The notes beneath the pieces were generated by a model. That model saw nothing but the letters and a program-made list of their open reading frames with translations, had not been told where the DNA came from and ran no database searches. Position numbers and translations under genes: made by a program. Shown here piece after piece: positions 55,296 to 64,000 of a stretch of DNA of 64,000 nucleotides (positions are counted from its first letter, which is position 1; every line of letters starts with the position of its first letter). The stretch lies in contig JAGFIY010000104.1 in the NCBI GenBank assembly GCA_024103215.1, positions 62,001-126,000 on the forward strand. Reading direction: 5' to 3'. The stretch is from Melioribacteraceae bacterium (GTDB taxonomy: Bacteria; Bacteroidota; Ignavibacteria; Ignavibacteriales; Melioribacteraceae).

Positions 55296-55324
55296 AATCT
55301 ACAAAAATTTTCCGCACTTGACAA
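55296..55324 (-). promoter_or_regulatory. lexA promoter
   Basis: TTGTCA (55319-55324, 5 of 6) and TAGATT (55296-55301, 4 of 6) are 17 bases apart. Initiation would fall about at 55289, inside the palindrome, giving a leader of about 18 bases. Confidence 0.6.
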
Positions 55325-55343
55325 TGTGAAAATCGAAATATTG

Positions 55344-58300
55344 TTAAGCAAAAATACGTTTGAGTGAATCAACTAATTTATCGTGGAGAACCGGTTTAGA
55401 AATGAAATCGTTGAAACCGGCTGCAATGAATTTTGCCTTATCACCCGGAAGAACATATGCAGAAACAGCTATTACCGGAACATCCTGGTAAGCAGGCATT
55501 TTCCTTAATATATGAAGTGCATCAAGCCCGTTGTACTCACCTTGAAGATTAATATCCATAACAATAAAATTAAAACTCTTTGATTTTAAAAGCGGAATTG
55601 CTTCCTCAAAGCTTGCGCAGAACTCAACGCTTTTTAACTCTTTCATCTGAACTTTAAAAAGTATTTGCGAATCAACTTGATCTTCCACGCATAGACAGTT
55701 AAGTTCGGAAAGTTCTAATTCAGCAAGTTTTTCTAACCTGGGTTCGTGCATTTGATGAACAGCTTCAGTTTTTTCTTTACTTGCTTTTACAAGTGGTTCC
55801 TGTTTTTCTTTCTTCGGTTCTAATTTAGGTTCTTTTACTTTTACTACATCCCTCGTTTCTTTTCCTTCAAGAGAAACTGTCTTTCCTAAATTCTTTGCTT
55901 TGGATTCAGCTTCAAGATTTATAGGAAAAATTATAGCATATTCTGTTGCTTCATTATCTTTCTGAAATACCTCTATCTTTTCGGCAAGGATTTCAACAAG
56001 TTTTCGCGCAAGTCTAATGGTAAATCTGCTTATACCAAAAGCATGACGAATTATCGATTCGTCGACAGTGAAAAGCTCTCTTAAATTTTTCAGCAGCCCC
56101 GCAGAAACACCTGTTTTTGAATCTTTAACACTTATAATAAACTCTTTATCGTCCCTGGGATAAGCAGAAAGATATATTTTCTTCTCTTTGGTCATTTGAA
56201 TTGAAAACTTTAGAAAGAGCGAAACTAAAGTTAGGAAACGCTGTTTGTCGGAATGAAAAGTCAAAGAAGAAGAAATTTTGCTATAATCAAGTTCAACATT
56301 TTTTGATTCTGAAGTTTTTTTAATGTTTTCTTCAATATTAGGAAGAAGTTCAACAAAGTTTATTTCATCGGAAGAAATATGGATTTCGTTCTGCTCCATA
56401 TGAGAATATTCAACAGCTGTATCCATCGTTTGGAGCAGCACTTTTTGATTTTCCGATATGATTGAAGCAGCTTCCTTTTGATCATCGCTCGGATTCGGAA
56501 TGCTCTCCATTAGTTCCTGCGTAAATCCTACAATTACATTTATTGGCGTCAGCAATTCGTGGAATAAATTTGAAAGGAATGACGGGTCAAGTTTTCCTGT
56601 AGTGATCTCGGATTTGTTTAAACCTTTCTTCGATGTTTCTTCGACTAACTTCATCTCTTTCAGAATTAATGAGAAAGATTCTATCTCATTGTTAAATCCA
56701 ATATGCGGCGTTGATACAAGTTTTACCTCGCTCAAATCACCTTTAACATTCTTCATACTTATAATGAACTGCTGTGTATCCTTAGCGTCGGAGTGAAACA
56801 CATTTGTGTTTATTTTTGCCCGGTCTCCGTCGGATAACAGACTTAAAAAAGGACGTTCTTTAAGATCTTGGAAAATAAATCCAAAATTATCAGTAACGGA
56901 TTTATTACAGTAGGTTATAAATCCATCCTTATCCGTAAATATGACCGAATCACTAGTGTTTTCGAATAATACTTTGTAAATGTTTAGCTCTTTTTTGTTC
57001 TCGACGTTCTTCGTCACATCTCGAATTACATTCAGTTGACTAGCTTTATTTTCAAAAGTTGTGGATACTTTATTTATTTCCACCAAAACTGAGGTACCGT
57101 CTTTTTTCTTGTGTCTCCAAGGTCCTGTAAATACGCCTTCTTTCGATTTCTTGTTTGAACTTTCAAGTAGTGTTTGAATATCTTCCGGAGCATATAAATC
57201 CGTTAGATCCATCTGTAAAAATTCATCACGTTTATAGCCGTACAATTTTAGTGCCGCATCATTCACATCGAGAAACTTTAGATTTTCGACTTCATAAAGA
57301 AACACCGCTTCGGGCGTATTTTTCATAAGTAATTCGTACATATTTTCCTTTGAAGATTTCTTACTACTTATATCCGTAATTTCCATGAAAGTTAAGATAT
57401 ACTGATTGTTACCTTTAGAATCTGTTTCTTCAGCAATTCTGATCCTCATTTTCTTTAGTTTATCATTTACCGAGAAAGTATGCCAAATATCTACGTCAAA
57501 TTTTCGATTCTCAATATGCAGCTTAACTTTTTTGAATAGATCCGAATCGGTAATCTGTTTTAAATCACTTCCCGCTAATTTTTGTGATTGTTCTAATTCA
57601 AAAATTTCAGAATATTTTTTGCTTACTGTAACAATGGAAAATTCGTTATTGATTAGAATGAAAGGTATGCTTAATTGTCTCAATAAAGCATGCTCAGTAT
57701 CGATTGATTCTGATGAGGCAAATAATTCTGTCTCTGTTTTTGCAAATCCAATCATTGCAATAACCTGTTTGTTCAAGTCCAATAATGGAATTTCTGATAT
57801 TATAACTTTATTACCGAACTGCTTTTCCAAACTGCTGATACCATGGTATCGTATTCCTTGAGAAGTTTCCTTGATATATGAATTAATGGCGTTATAAAAT
57901 TGAGATAAATATGTAGGAAGAAATTCAGTTTCACTTTTGTTTTCAAGTTGTTCTTGTTTAAGATTAAAAACCGAAGCAAATAGTTTGTTTACAATAACGT
58001 ATTTTGCATCCGGCATCTTTATCCAAAACGGACATTTAAGCTCATCAATTTTTTTTCTTATCCGCTTTTTATCAACCAGTGTAAAAGGAAAAGATGCTTT
58101 AATATCTGCTACTATTTCAAGAATTTCCTTATTAGCTAAACTTTCAAGTTCGATCGCACCTTCCATTTTTAAGGGGGCTTCGGTTTTTTCGTTTATCGAT
58201 TTTCCATACAATAAAGAAAAAGTAATAATAAAGTTTTGAGTATTATCTACTGTTATTGGCGTGATTATCACATTAAAATAATCGGGGTCTTTTTTATTTC

Positions 58301-58547
58301 TAAATGTAATTTCTGCTTCCTCGGTTACCGATTTCAGGTAATTCTTAGATTCGAGTAAAAGTCTTTCCAATGTTTGAATTGATGAACCGGAAAAATAGCC
58401 GAGAAAATTCTCCCCCTCATTTAGTCCGAAAATCAAGTTATTAGTGACTTTATTAAATTTCCTTAACTTAAAATCAGCATCAACAATAAATGATGGTTCC
58501 GAAAGATTATGAAAAAATACTTGCTCTATATTTGGGTCTAACAACAT
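55344..58547 (-). CDS. Multi-PAS hybrid histidine kinase-like protein with degenerate ATPase and a receiver domain
   Basis: A 1067-residue cytoplasmic protein without clear membrane helices. Five PAS-like units lie at about 10-115, 172-270, 287-395, 405-515 and 525-635. A HisKA-type segment has His663 in LFHELLTPIN. The ATPase-like region (about 760-880) lacks the N-box Asn (Leu777 in its place), has DSKTG where DxGxG is expected, and has a poor G2 box. A charged linker (880-940) leads to a receiver domain (950-1067) with phosphoacceptor Asp998 and Lys1051. It may be a pseudokinase that receives or senses rather than makes phosphate. It starts one base after the Fn3 gene. Confidence 0.85.
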   Translation of the reverse strand: MLLDPNIEQVFFHNLSEPSFIVDADFKLRKFNKVTNNLIFGLNEGENFLGYFSGSSIQTLERLLLESKNYLKSVTEEAEITFRNKKDPDYFNVIITPITVDNTQNFIITFSLLYGKSINEKTEAPLKMEGAIELESLANKEILEIVADIKASFPFTLVDKKRIRKKIDELKCPFWIKMPDAKYVIVNKLFASVFNLKQEQLENKSETEFLPTYLSQFYNAINSYIKETSQGIRYHGISSLEKQFGNKVIISEIPLLDLNKQVIAMIGFAKTETELFASSESIDTEHALLRQLSIPFILINNEFSIVTVSKKYSEIFELEQSQKLAGSDLKQITDSDLFKKVKLHIENRKFDVDIWHTFSVNDKLKKMRIRIAEETDSKGNNQYILTFMEITDISSKKSSKENMYELLMKNTPEAVFLYEVENLKFLDVNDAALKLYGYKRDEFLQMDLTDLYAPEDIQTLLESSNKKSKEGVFTGPWRHKKKDGTSVLVEINKVSTTFENKASQLNVIRDVTKNVENKKELNIYKVLFENTSDSVIFTDKDGFITYCNKSVTDNFGFIFQDLKERPFLSLLSDGDRAKINTNVFHSDAKDTQQFIISMKNVKGDLSEVKLVSTPHIGFNNEIESFSLILKEMKLVEETSKKGLNKSEITTGKLDPSFLSNLFHELLTPINVIVGFTQELMESIPNPSDDQKEAASIISENQKVLLQTMDTAVEYSHMEQNEIHISSDEINFVELLPNIEENIKKTSESKNVELDYSKISSSLTFHSDKQRFLTLVSLFLKFSIQMTKEKKIYLSAYPRDDKEFIISVKDSKTGVSAGLLKNLRELFTVDESIIRHAFGISRFTIRLARKLVEILAEKIEVFQKDNEATEYAIIFPINLEAESKAKNLGKTVSLEGKETRDVVKVKEPKLEPKKEKQEPLVKASKEKTEAVHQMHEPRLEKLAELELSELNCLCVEDQVDSQILFKVQMKELKSVEFCASFEEAIPLLKSKSFNFIVMDINLQGEYNGLDALHILRKMPAYQDVPVIAVSAYVLPGDKAKFIAAGFNDFISKPVLHDKLVDSLKRIFA

Positions 58548-58548
58548 C

Positions 58549-60378
58549 TTATTTTGCTCCTGGTGTTTGAGTAACCGGATCAGAATACTCTGAATAACCT
58601 TGGTTAAAAATTGCTCTGATTCGGTAAGTGTATGTTACGCCAAAGTTCAATCTCTCATCAAGATACTGGAAGGTATTTGGTCCGGATTGTTTTACTACAC
58701 GGTATTCGGAATCCTGCTGCCAGCTTAATTTTCGTTCGAGGCTGAAACCTAATTTCGGTTCAACAATATCGGTCCACTCCAATAATATCGAATTATTTGG
58801 TCTTGATTCTGCTGTTAAAATTATTCGGTCGGAACCGGATGTTCCGTCAGTTCCAACAGTATTTGAAAATTCGGAAGTTAATTCGCCTCTGTATGAACGA
58901 ACTTTGAAGTAGTAAGTAAGTCCGTTATCCGGGAGAAGAACATTATCGGCAATTGTATTCGGCGGATAAGATTTATATAAGAAAAATTCATCATTTACAC
59001 CGTCTTGTCTCCATAATTGGAAACCGTCTTCGTCGCTCGAATTATCCTCCCAGTTCAACAGGTATAAATTAGTGTCAACTTCGGAAATTCTCAAATTTGT
59101 TGGAGGATTCGGCGGAAGTTCAGGAACAATCACAACAGCCTCATTTGAATAATCGGTATAGAAATCGTATGTAGTATAATGTCTGGCTCTATAATAATAA
59201 GTATTTCCCGCTACAACGGTATTATCGGTAAATGTTGTTACGTTTGCATCAACTTCGGCAAGTTCTGTGTAAGAACCACTTGCCCCGCGTTTTCTTTCGA
59301 TGAACGTTCCATCCTCATAGAAAGTATCGTCAGTCCATTCAAGAACAACGTTCCTTGCTGTACTGTCAAAAGTTGCCTTCAAGTTTTTTGGGGGAGGAAT
59401 ATCTTCCGGAAGCGTTGTAACATTTGCGGGTGTTGACCATTCACTTTCCGAAGTGCTGGTAAACGATTGCACACGATAACTGTAAGTTGTATTCGCGATT
59501 AATCCTTCATCCAAATATTCCTTGTTGGATACAATTGCGATCTGCCGATAATCCGTGCTGGTTAAACTTGATCGCTGAATTCTGTAGCCAAGTTTTGGGA
59601 TAGGATTATCGTCCCAATTTAACTGAACTTTAGTCGCACCAAGCGCAGTTGCGGTAAGATTAGTTGGTGCTTCATCGGGATCGTCAGCAGTGCTTACTTC
59701 ATTTGAAAAAGGGGATCTGCCAAATTTATTCTTTGCAGAAACTTTATAATAATAAGTTATAAATCTCGAAAGTCCGTCGTCGTTTGTACGTTCGGTGTTT
59801 GCCGGGAAAATCTTATAGGGTGTAGTGCCGTAACTTCCATCGGCACCTTCCTTCCTCCAAAGTTCATAGTTCGATTCGTTATCAGAACTATCGTCCCATT
59901 CAAGATTAACGGAAAAGCTTGTGGCATTCCCGTCTAATTTTGTTAGTCTTAAATTTATGGGAGCTCTTGGCGGACTAGTGTTTTCCTGAACATAAATTCT
60001 TTCCTGAACTTCACTTGTTGTATACTTATTTTCGGTAGTCGCTACGTTTACAAAATAACTTATTCGAGTAAAAAGCAAGGAAGAGTCGATGTTCAAATAC
60101 AATGGAGTTTCATTGCTGTTTCCTTCTGCTTCAAATATCTCTACAAAATCACCGTTATTGATTATGACTTCAAACTGCTTAAGTTCCTTTCTTGCGGGAT
60201 TTGTTATTTTATAAGTGATAAAATTACTCCCGACCTGAACAGTATCACCAGTCGTCGGATCCAGCAGAGTAATTGTTACTTTATCATTAGGATTATCCAC
60301 GCCAGATTCTACGCAGCCAAACATAATGATTCCCGTGAGCAGAAGCAGAATTCGAATAAATGAATATAGTTTGTCCAT
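58549..60378 (-). CDS. Fibronectin type III repeat lipoprotein
   Basis: A 609-residue lipoprotein (lipobox LLTGIIMFGC). About five Fn3 modules make up most of the chain; their borders show APINLRL, APTNLTA, PPKNLKA and PPTNLRI-type starts, W-D/T-D centres (LEWDDSS, LNWDDNP, LEWTDDT, LNWEDNS) and YYYKV/TYTYRI ends. A shorter Ig-like domain precedes them. Such arrays usually present or space out surface ligands; no enzyme domain is visible. The ATG at 60378 is chosen because it opens the signal peptide. It lies between the deacetylase-like gene and the PAS kinase. Confidence 0.8.
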   Translation of the reverse strand: MDKLYSFIRILLLLTGIIMFGCVESGVDNPNDKVTITLLDPTTGDTVQVGSNFITYKITNPARKELKQFEVIINNGDFVEIFEAEGNSNETPLYLNIDSSLLFTRISYFVNVATTENKYTTSEVQERIYVQENTSPPRAPINLRLTKLDGNATSFSVNLEWDDSSDNESNYELWRKEGADGSYGTTPYKIFPANTERTNDDGLSRFITYYYKVSAKNKFGRSPFSNEVSTADDPDEAPTNLTATALGATKVQLNWDDNPIPKLGYRIQRSSLTSTDYRQIAIVSNKEYLDEGLIANTTYSYRVQSFTSTSESEWSTPANVTTLPEDIPPPKNLKATFDSTARNVVLEWTDDTFYEDGTFIERKRGASGSYTELAEVDANVTTFTDNTVVAGNTYYYRARHYTTYDFYTDYSNEAVVIVPELPPNPPTNLRISEVDTNLYLLNWEDNSSDEDGFQLWRQDGVNDEFFLYKSYPPNTIADNVLLPDNGLTYYFKVRSYRGELTSEFSNTVGTDGTSGSDRIILTAESRPNNSILLEWTDIVEPKLGFSLERKLSWQQDSEYRVVKQSGPNTFQYLDERLNFGVTYTYRIRAIFNQGYSEYSDPVTQTPGAK

Positions 60379-60405
60379 ATATCTAATCACCAATGGTGTT
60401 ATAAA

Positions 60406-62094
60406 TCAATAATTACCGGAATTTTCAAAAACCAATTCAATCGACTCTCCCCTTTTAATTGATTTTACAACGATAATCCTTTTACCGGAAGTATCAATAA
60501 AATCTCTTTTAATTAACCTATTGTCAGTGATCGAATAAAAATTAAGAATTTCATTTGAAACTATGGTTACATCATCCATTGATTTTTCACCGGAATTTTT
60601 AATTGCAAAACTATATTTGGAAGAATTCAGCTTATCTACGGACACATGTAAATTCCGGTGATCATTTAATCTTCCGAAAATCTCTTTCGAACTTGTAATC
60701 CATGAATTATTCTGATTAAAATAAGAAATTGCTCTTAAAATCTCAGTTTTATAATCACAATTTTTAAAAGCACTTCGCGGAATGGATAAATTAAAATAAA
60801 GTCCTTCTTCATCGATTTTTGCAAATAAATTCTTTGTGAAATGAATAAATTCGTTACAATCTTCAAGTGAAAATTCTTTAACAGTAAGCGCAGCATCAAT
60901 TTTTAACGGCGTTAGAATTAAACTCCCCTCAACAAGACTGTAATAGTTTTCATTAAGAAGACTTTTACATTCACAGTATAACGCATCAAACCCTTCATCC
61001 GCAAGTGCTTTAACATTTCCCGGACTTAACAAAGTCGTATTCAGAAATACTGTACTAAGTTTTTCGCCAAACGATGATTCAAAATAGTTGTTATAACTTG
61101 TGATTGTAGTTTTAAACTTATCCGAGGAAAGAAATTTTTCGGACATGTCAAGAGTAAGATTCTTGTAACTATTCAATTTCAATTTTGATTCAGAGAAAGG
61201 AGTTACGACCAAATCAAAATCAATTTTATTTTTCTTAAAATAAGTTACAAGTTCATCCTCAAAATTATTCAATTGAAGTGCAACCGCAGAATTTTTTGCA
61301 TCGGGCCAAGGACTGATTGTAACAACCGGTTCAGAGAGCAAATCCTTTAATGCATTAAGATACAACCTCTCTAAATTTTTAATGTTGTTCGAACTGTTTA
61401 ATGGATCAAAACTTTGAAAACCAAACCAATAAAATTTGCCATTATTAATTTTTCCTTTTATGATCCCAGGATATTTTGAAAAAGGATTGTATCCTTGAAA
61501 AATCTCTAAATTTGTCTGCCAATAGCCGAAATTTTCAATATCATTTTTTCCCGAGTGAATTGTTAATGGAATAAAATTATCATTAAAGTTTGTTACATAT
61601 CCAAACTCCAAACCGCTAGTTACCGGCTGTTTTGCTTTAAGCGAGAGCAAGTATTTCATTCCTGGATGAAAATCATTCTTGTAATATTCAAACCCCAAAA
61701 TTGAACCGAAAAGGTTATTCTCAAACTGTGTACCGTATCTATCCATTATACCAAATTCACCGTTAATTAATAGATTCCCTCCAATTTCAAAAAAATATTT
61801 TATTTCATCATAAGCTGCATAGTCGACACATAAAACATCAAAGGCAATCAGCAACGAATATCTTTCATCAAGTTCATTATCAATTTCGTCATCATTTACG
61901 ATATCAAATTCATATCCATTACGGAACAACAATTTTTTCCATTCTTCAAAGTAGGAGTTATAAGGTTTGTTTAGTTTTTCTAAAACAGATTGTGTTCTAG
62001 ATGGATTAACGAGAAGAATTTTTGCGTTTGAAGGAAAAACAAATTTGCCCGGGAAAAATATTACGAATACTATGTATAAAAATAAATTTTTCAT
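60406..62094 (-). CDS. Exported GATase-like/deacetylase-like protein (paralogue B)
   Basis: A 562-residue exported protein (signal MKNLFLYIVFVIFFPGKFVFP) that I do not recognise as a characterised family. An N-terminal class I glutamine-amidotransferase-like fold (about 25-240) shows the pattern YSLLIAFDVLCVDYAAYDEIKYF then GGNLLINGEFG and ends GKFYWFGFQSFD, without a catalytic Cys. A middle domain (about 260-465) resembles polysaccharide deacetylases but has no metal DD or HxxxH. The C-terminal 90 residues look Ig-like. It has the same order of parts as the next gene upstream. The ATG at 62094 opens the signal peptide. Confidence 0.7.
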   Translation of the reverse strand: MKNLFLYIVFVIFFPGKFVFPSNAKILLVNPSRTQSVLEKLNKPYNSYFEEWKKLLFRNGYEFDIVNDDEIDNELDERYSLLIAFDVLCVDYAAYDEIKYFFEIGGNLLINGEFGIMDRYGTQFENNLFGSILGFEYYKNDFHPGMKYLLSLKAKQPVTSGLEFGYVTNFNDNFIPLTIHSGKNDIENFGYWQTNLEIFQGYNPFSKYPGIIKGKINNGKFYWFGFQSFDPLNSSNNIKNLERLYLNALKDLLSEPVVTISPWPDAKNSAVALQLNNFEDELVTYFKKNKIDFDLVVTPFSESKLKLNSYKNLTLDMSEKFLSSDKFKTTITSYNNYFESSFGEKLSTVFLNTTLLSPGNVKALADEGFDALYCECKSLLNENYYSLVEGSLILTPLKIDAALTVKEFSLEDCNEFIHFTKNLFAKIDEEGLYFNLSIPRSAFKNCDYKTEILRAISYFNQNNSWITSSKEIFGRLNDHRNLHVSVDKLNSSKYSFAIKNSGEKSMDDVTIVSNEILNFYSITDNRLIKRDFIDTSGKRIIVVKSIKRGESIELVFENSGNY

Positions 62095-62162
62095 TTTCTG
62101 ATACCGGGTGTACACACATGTTGCTTTAAGCTGATTATTGTTATATCAGTTTGTTTTAAAGT

Positions 62163-64000
62163 TTATTCTCCAACGTTTTCGAAATCGATTAGAAGCAGCC
62201 TCGAATCGCCCGGTTTCAGATCTTCTATAAATAAGTAAAGAACGTTTGAATTTGGATCAAACTGAAATTCCGGGATTATTGTGTTGATGATATCGGAGCT
62301 AATTTCAATATTTTTTACCGGTTTGTTCATATTAACCTGAACGACAAAATCATCGGTGTTTCGCTCTTTTGGATTTGATACTTCAACAACAATGCGTCTT
62401 TTACTCCTAGTTTCATATCTAATTTCGATACCGCCTCGTTTGAACCACCATTCTTTAAGTTCTTGAATTGAAGTCACCCAAACATTTTTTTCACGCAGGT
62501 ATTTCATTACGTCGTTTATTACCGACGCATATTCAGCTTTCAACTGGTAATCAGTGTGCACCTTAAGTACATAAAGCCCGCCTTCGAAGAGAAGCCTGTC
62601 TATATCTTCTTCATAGGTATATCTCTGAAAATTAAGATCGGTTAAGCCATACTCACCTATAATCTTTTTATCATCACGCGAGGTAATTGTTATTCCTAGG
62701 AGATTATGATCGCCTCTGATAAGTTTTTCGGGAACCGATCTGTCTGTAAGCGAATCTGTGATAACGAAATCCATTCCAGCAGACGATAATGCCTGGAGTG
62801 TATTTTCATCATAAAATCCGAAGAGAGGCATAATTCCTTTTACTCTAGTGTTAGTTATTTTACTAAGAGTATCACTTCCAACTACAATCGAAGAATACTG
62901 AACATCTTGCTGATAAAGATTAGATAATGTGTCCCCAATAAATTCCAGAAAACCGACATCCACAATCGCACCAAAATCCCCGTATTTTGAAAGAGACTTA
63001 ATCAAAGAGGGATGTTGAGCTGCAACATAAGGGTCAACAAAAAAAGTTGCTGGATATTTATTTCGTTTTAATATTCCAACAAGATTATTAACGTTATAAA
63101 TCTCTTCGGAAAGCGTTGGAGTAAATATAGCAGCGGCTTCATAAGGTGCAGGCCAGTCTTTCACATAACCGGTCGGTTGATAAGTTAACCAATGGATTGA
63201 ATTAATAAATAAACGATCGAAGAAAATATAATCTTCCTGTTTTCCGATTACCGAGTTCAACTCGAAACCGAACCACACAAATCTGCCTTTTCCGTACGAA
63301 CCGTATGCAATTCCTGCACTTTTACTTATTTCTTCACGCACCAAACCCATCTCGCGACGATAATCGTACCAATAGCTGACTTGAACTGTTCGAGGTTCTA
63401 GTATCTCAGCATATATGGGTCTATCCCAAGTAGCAATGTCAAGAGTGTAACCGGTTGGAATTCCGCCGGTTAGAGGCAAATTTCCTCTCAAGGTATGTAT
63501 TCGTTTAAACTCAGTTCTATCGAGTTCTTTGGTAAATTTCATTCCATAAACTTCAGTAAAAAAGTCCCAACCTCTCCATTTTGCCTCGTCGGAATAAGTA
63601 GCGGTTCCGCTCGTTGCGAAAACGCTTCCACCGGATTCAAGATATTTTTTTATCTGAATTAATTGTTTGTCGCTAAGTGATTTTGATCCGGGAAGAACAA
63701 GAATTCCATAATCGAAAAACTCACCGCGCTCAATGGTTTGGTCTCCGATAATTGTATAATTTTTTTTATGTGATTTCAGAAATGTTTCCCAAGTATCAAT
63801 ATTATCACTTAACCAAGTTGATTCATCACCAAGTAAATTTTGAGTGTACTCAGAATAGAGAATTGCTATTTGCTTATCACCTGCAGATAGGATATAGTTA
63901 ATGTTCTTCTTTGTCGGGAGGATTTCATCAATTTCATAGTTGCCGTAAACACCCTTGAGTATGATTAAATAAACCAGAAGACAAGCCACAAGTAAAACAA
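62163..64000 (-). CDS. Exported GATase-like/deacetylase-like protein (paralogue A), 5' end outside the window
   Basis: A protein of at least 610 residues. The reading frame is still open at the right edge; a GTG at 63989 could start it, but the hydrophobic N-terminus (VLLVACLLVYLIILKG) suggests that the true start lies beyond. After the membrane or signal segment, a GATase1-like domain (about 30-270) has YGILVLPGSKSLSDKQLIQI, then GGSVFATSG and GRFVWFGFELN. A deacetylase-like domain (about 280-510) follows, again without the DD or HxxxH metal sites. The C-terminus (520-608) is Ig-like. The substrate is unknown. Confidence 0.75.
   Translation of the reverse strand, partial: VLLVACLLVYLIILKGVYGNYEIDEILPTKKNINYILSAGDKQIAILYSEYTQNLLGDESTWLSDNIDTWETFLKSHKKNYTIIGDQTIERGEFFDYGILVLPGSKSLSDKQLIQIKKYLESGGSVFATSGTATYSDEAKWRGWDFFTEVYGMKFTKELDRTEFKRIHTLRGNLPLTGGIPTGYTLDIATWDRPIYAEILEPRTVQVSYWYDYRREMGLVREEISKSAGIAYGSYGKGRFVWFGFELNSVIGKQEDYIFFDRLFINSIHWLTYQPTGYVKDWPAPYEAAAIFTPTLSEEIYNVNNLVGILKRNKYPATFFVDPYVAAQHPSLIKSLSKYGDFGAIVDVGFLEFIGDTLSNLYQQDVQYSSIVVGSDTLSKITNTRVKGIMPLFGFYDENTLQALSSAGMDFVITDSLTDRSVPEKLIRGDHNLLGITITSRDDKKIIGEYGLTDLNFQRYTYEEDIDRLLFEGGLYVLKVHTDYQLKAEYASVINDVMKYLREKNVWVTSIQELKEWWFKRGGIEIRYETRSKRRIVVEVSNPKERNTDDFVVQVNMNKPVKNIEISSDIINTIIPEFQFDPNSNVLYLFIEDLKPGDSRLLLIDFENVGE

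Noticed and set aside
58549-60378. Fn3 protein as a secreted glycoside hydrolase
   Set aside because: The whole chain is accounted for by Ig/Fn3-like modules; no catalytic domain is present.
1-64000. tRNA genes, rRNA genes, CRISPR repeats, insertion sequences, replication origin
   Set aside because: The gaps between genes are nearly all under 160 bases, and I saw no cloverleaf, regular repeat array, transposase or DnaA-box cluster. A tool search would be needed to exclude very small elements.

Overview
This window is 64 kb of an AT-rich bacterial chromosome with almost no free DNA: about 60 protein genes, no tRNA or rRNA gene, no insertion sequence, no prophage and no CRISPR array that I can see. 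The organism is diderm: there are outer-membrane barrels (FadL type, Wzi type, BamA type), lipoproteins, ExbB/ExbD, an MlaD-type MCE protein and a SPOR protein. The mix points to the FCB group, with Ignavibacteriota (Ignavibacterium/Melioribacter relatives) as my best guess: HPr kinase and HPr without sugar permeases, FadL beside an SGNH lipoprotein, an ExbB-ExbD-ExbD set, a gluzincin/PD40/BamA fusion and a PAS-rich hybrid kinase. This assignment is inference from gene content. Shine-Dalgarno sequences (GGAGG, GAGGTG) and E. coli-like -35/-10 promoters are readable, and several genes start with TTG or GTG.

Layout. 1-722 (+): end of a secreted DUF2279-like gene. 719-10.6 kb (-): thiolase and 3-hydroxyacyl-CoA dehydrogenase, PSP1/RicT-like protein, holB, a DUF2795 microprotein, M23 peptidase, hprK, hpf, a Xer recombinase, smg, ybeY, an MBL-fold hydrolase and a gamma carbonic anhydrase. 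10.6-15.6 kb (-): envelope genes (CtpA protease, Wzi-like barrel, glycosyltransferase, DUF2279). 15.6-24 kb (-): lysS, rluB, scpB, scpA, trpS, an HNH endonuclease, mnmA, acpS, ggt. 24-30.2 kb (-): MCE protein, CNNM/CorC transporter, ssb, SPOR lipoprotein, SGNH lipoprotein, FadL. 30.2-38.5 kb (-): biotin carrier and biotin carboxylase, mutS2, cvpA, yqeY, exbD, exbD, exbB and an endonuclease/exonuclease/phosphatase-family protein. 38.6-41.4 kb (+): polA. 41.4-46 kb (-): a three-gene envelope locus. 46.2-52.2 kb (-): ptsI, ptsH, prenyl synthase, type 2 IPP isomerase, pabBC. 52.2-53.6 kb (+): an MFS transporter. 53.6-55.3 kb (-): GNAT, ogt, lexA. 55.3-64 kb (-): a tight four-gene accessory operon running off the right edge.

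Working together. HprK, HPr (His15 and Ser46 both present) and Enzyme I would form a regulatory phosphorelay; no EII component is in view. The lexA promoter carries a near-ideal palindrome, so the LexA operator of this organism can be proposed from the sequence. Prenyl synthase and IPP isomerase form an isoprenoid pair. ScpA/ScpB, HolB, SSB, PolA and MutS2 cover chromosome maintenance.

Most worth a second look: (1) the right-hand operon, with two divergent paralogues combining a GATase-like fold and a deacetylase-like fold without catalytic residues, an Fn3 lipoprotein, and a five-PAS hybrid kinase whose ATP-binding motifs are degraded; (2) the protease/propeller/barrel fusion locus; (3) an HNH gene whose only plausible ATG is one base out of frame; (4) a tryptophanyl-tRNA synthetase with an iron-sulfur cysteine motif; (5) three convergent gene pairs whose stop codons overlap or lie one base apart.
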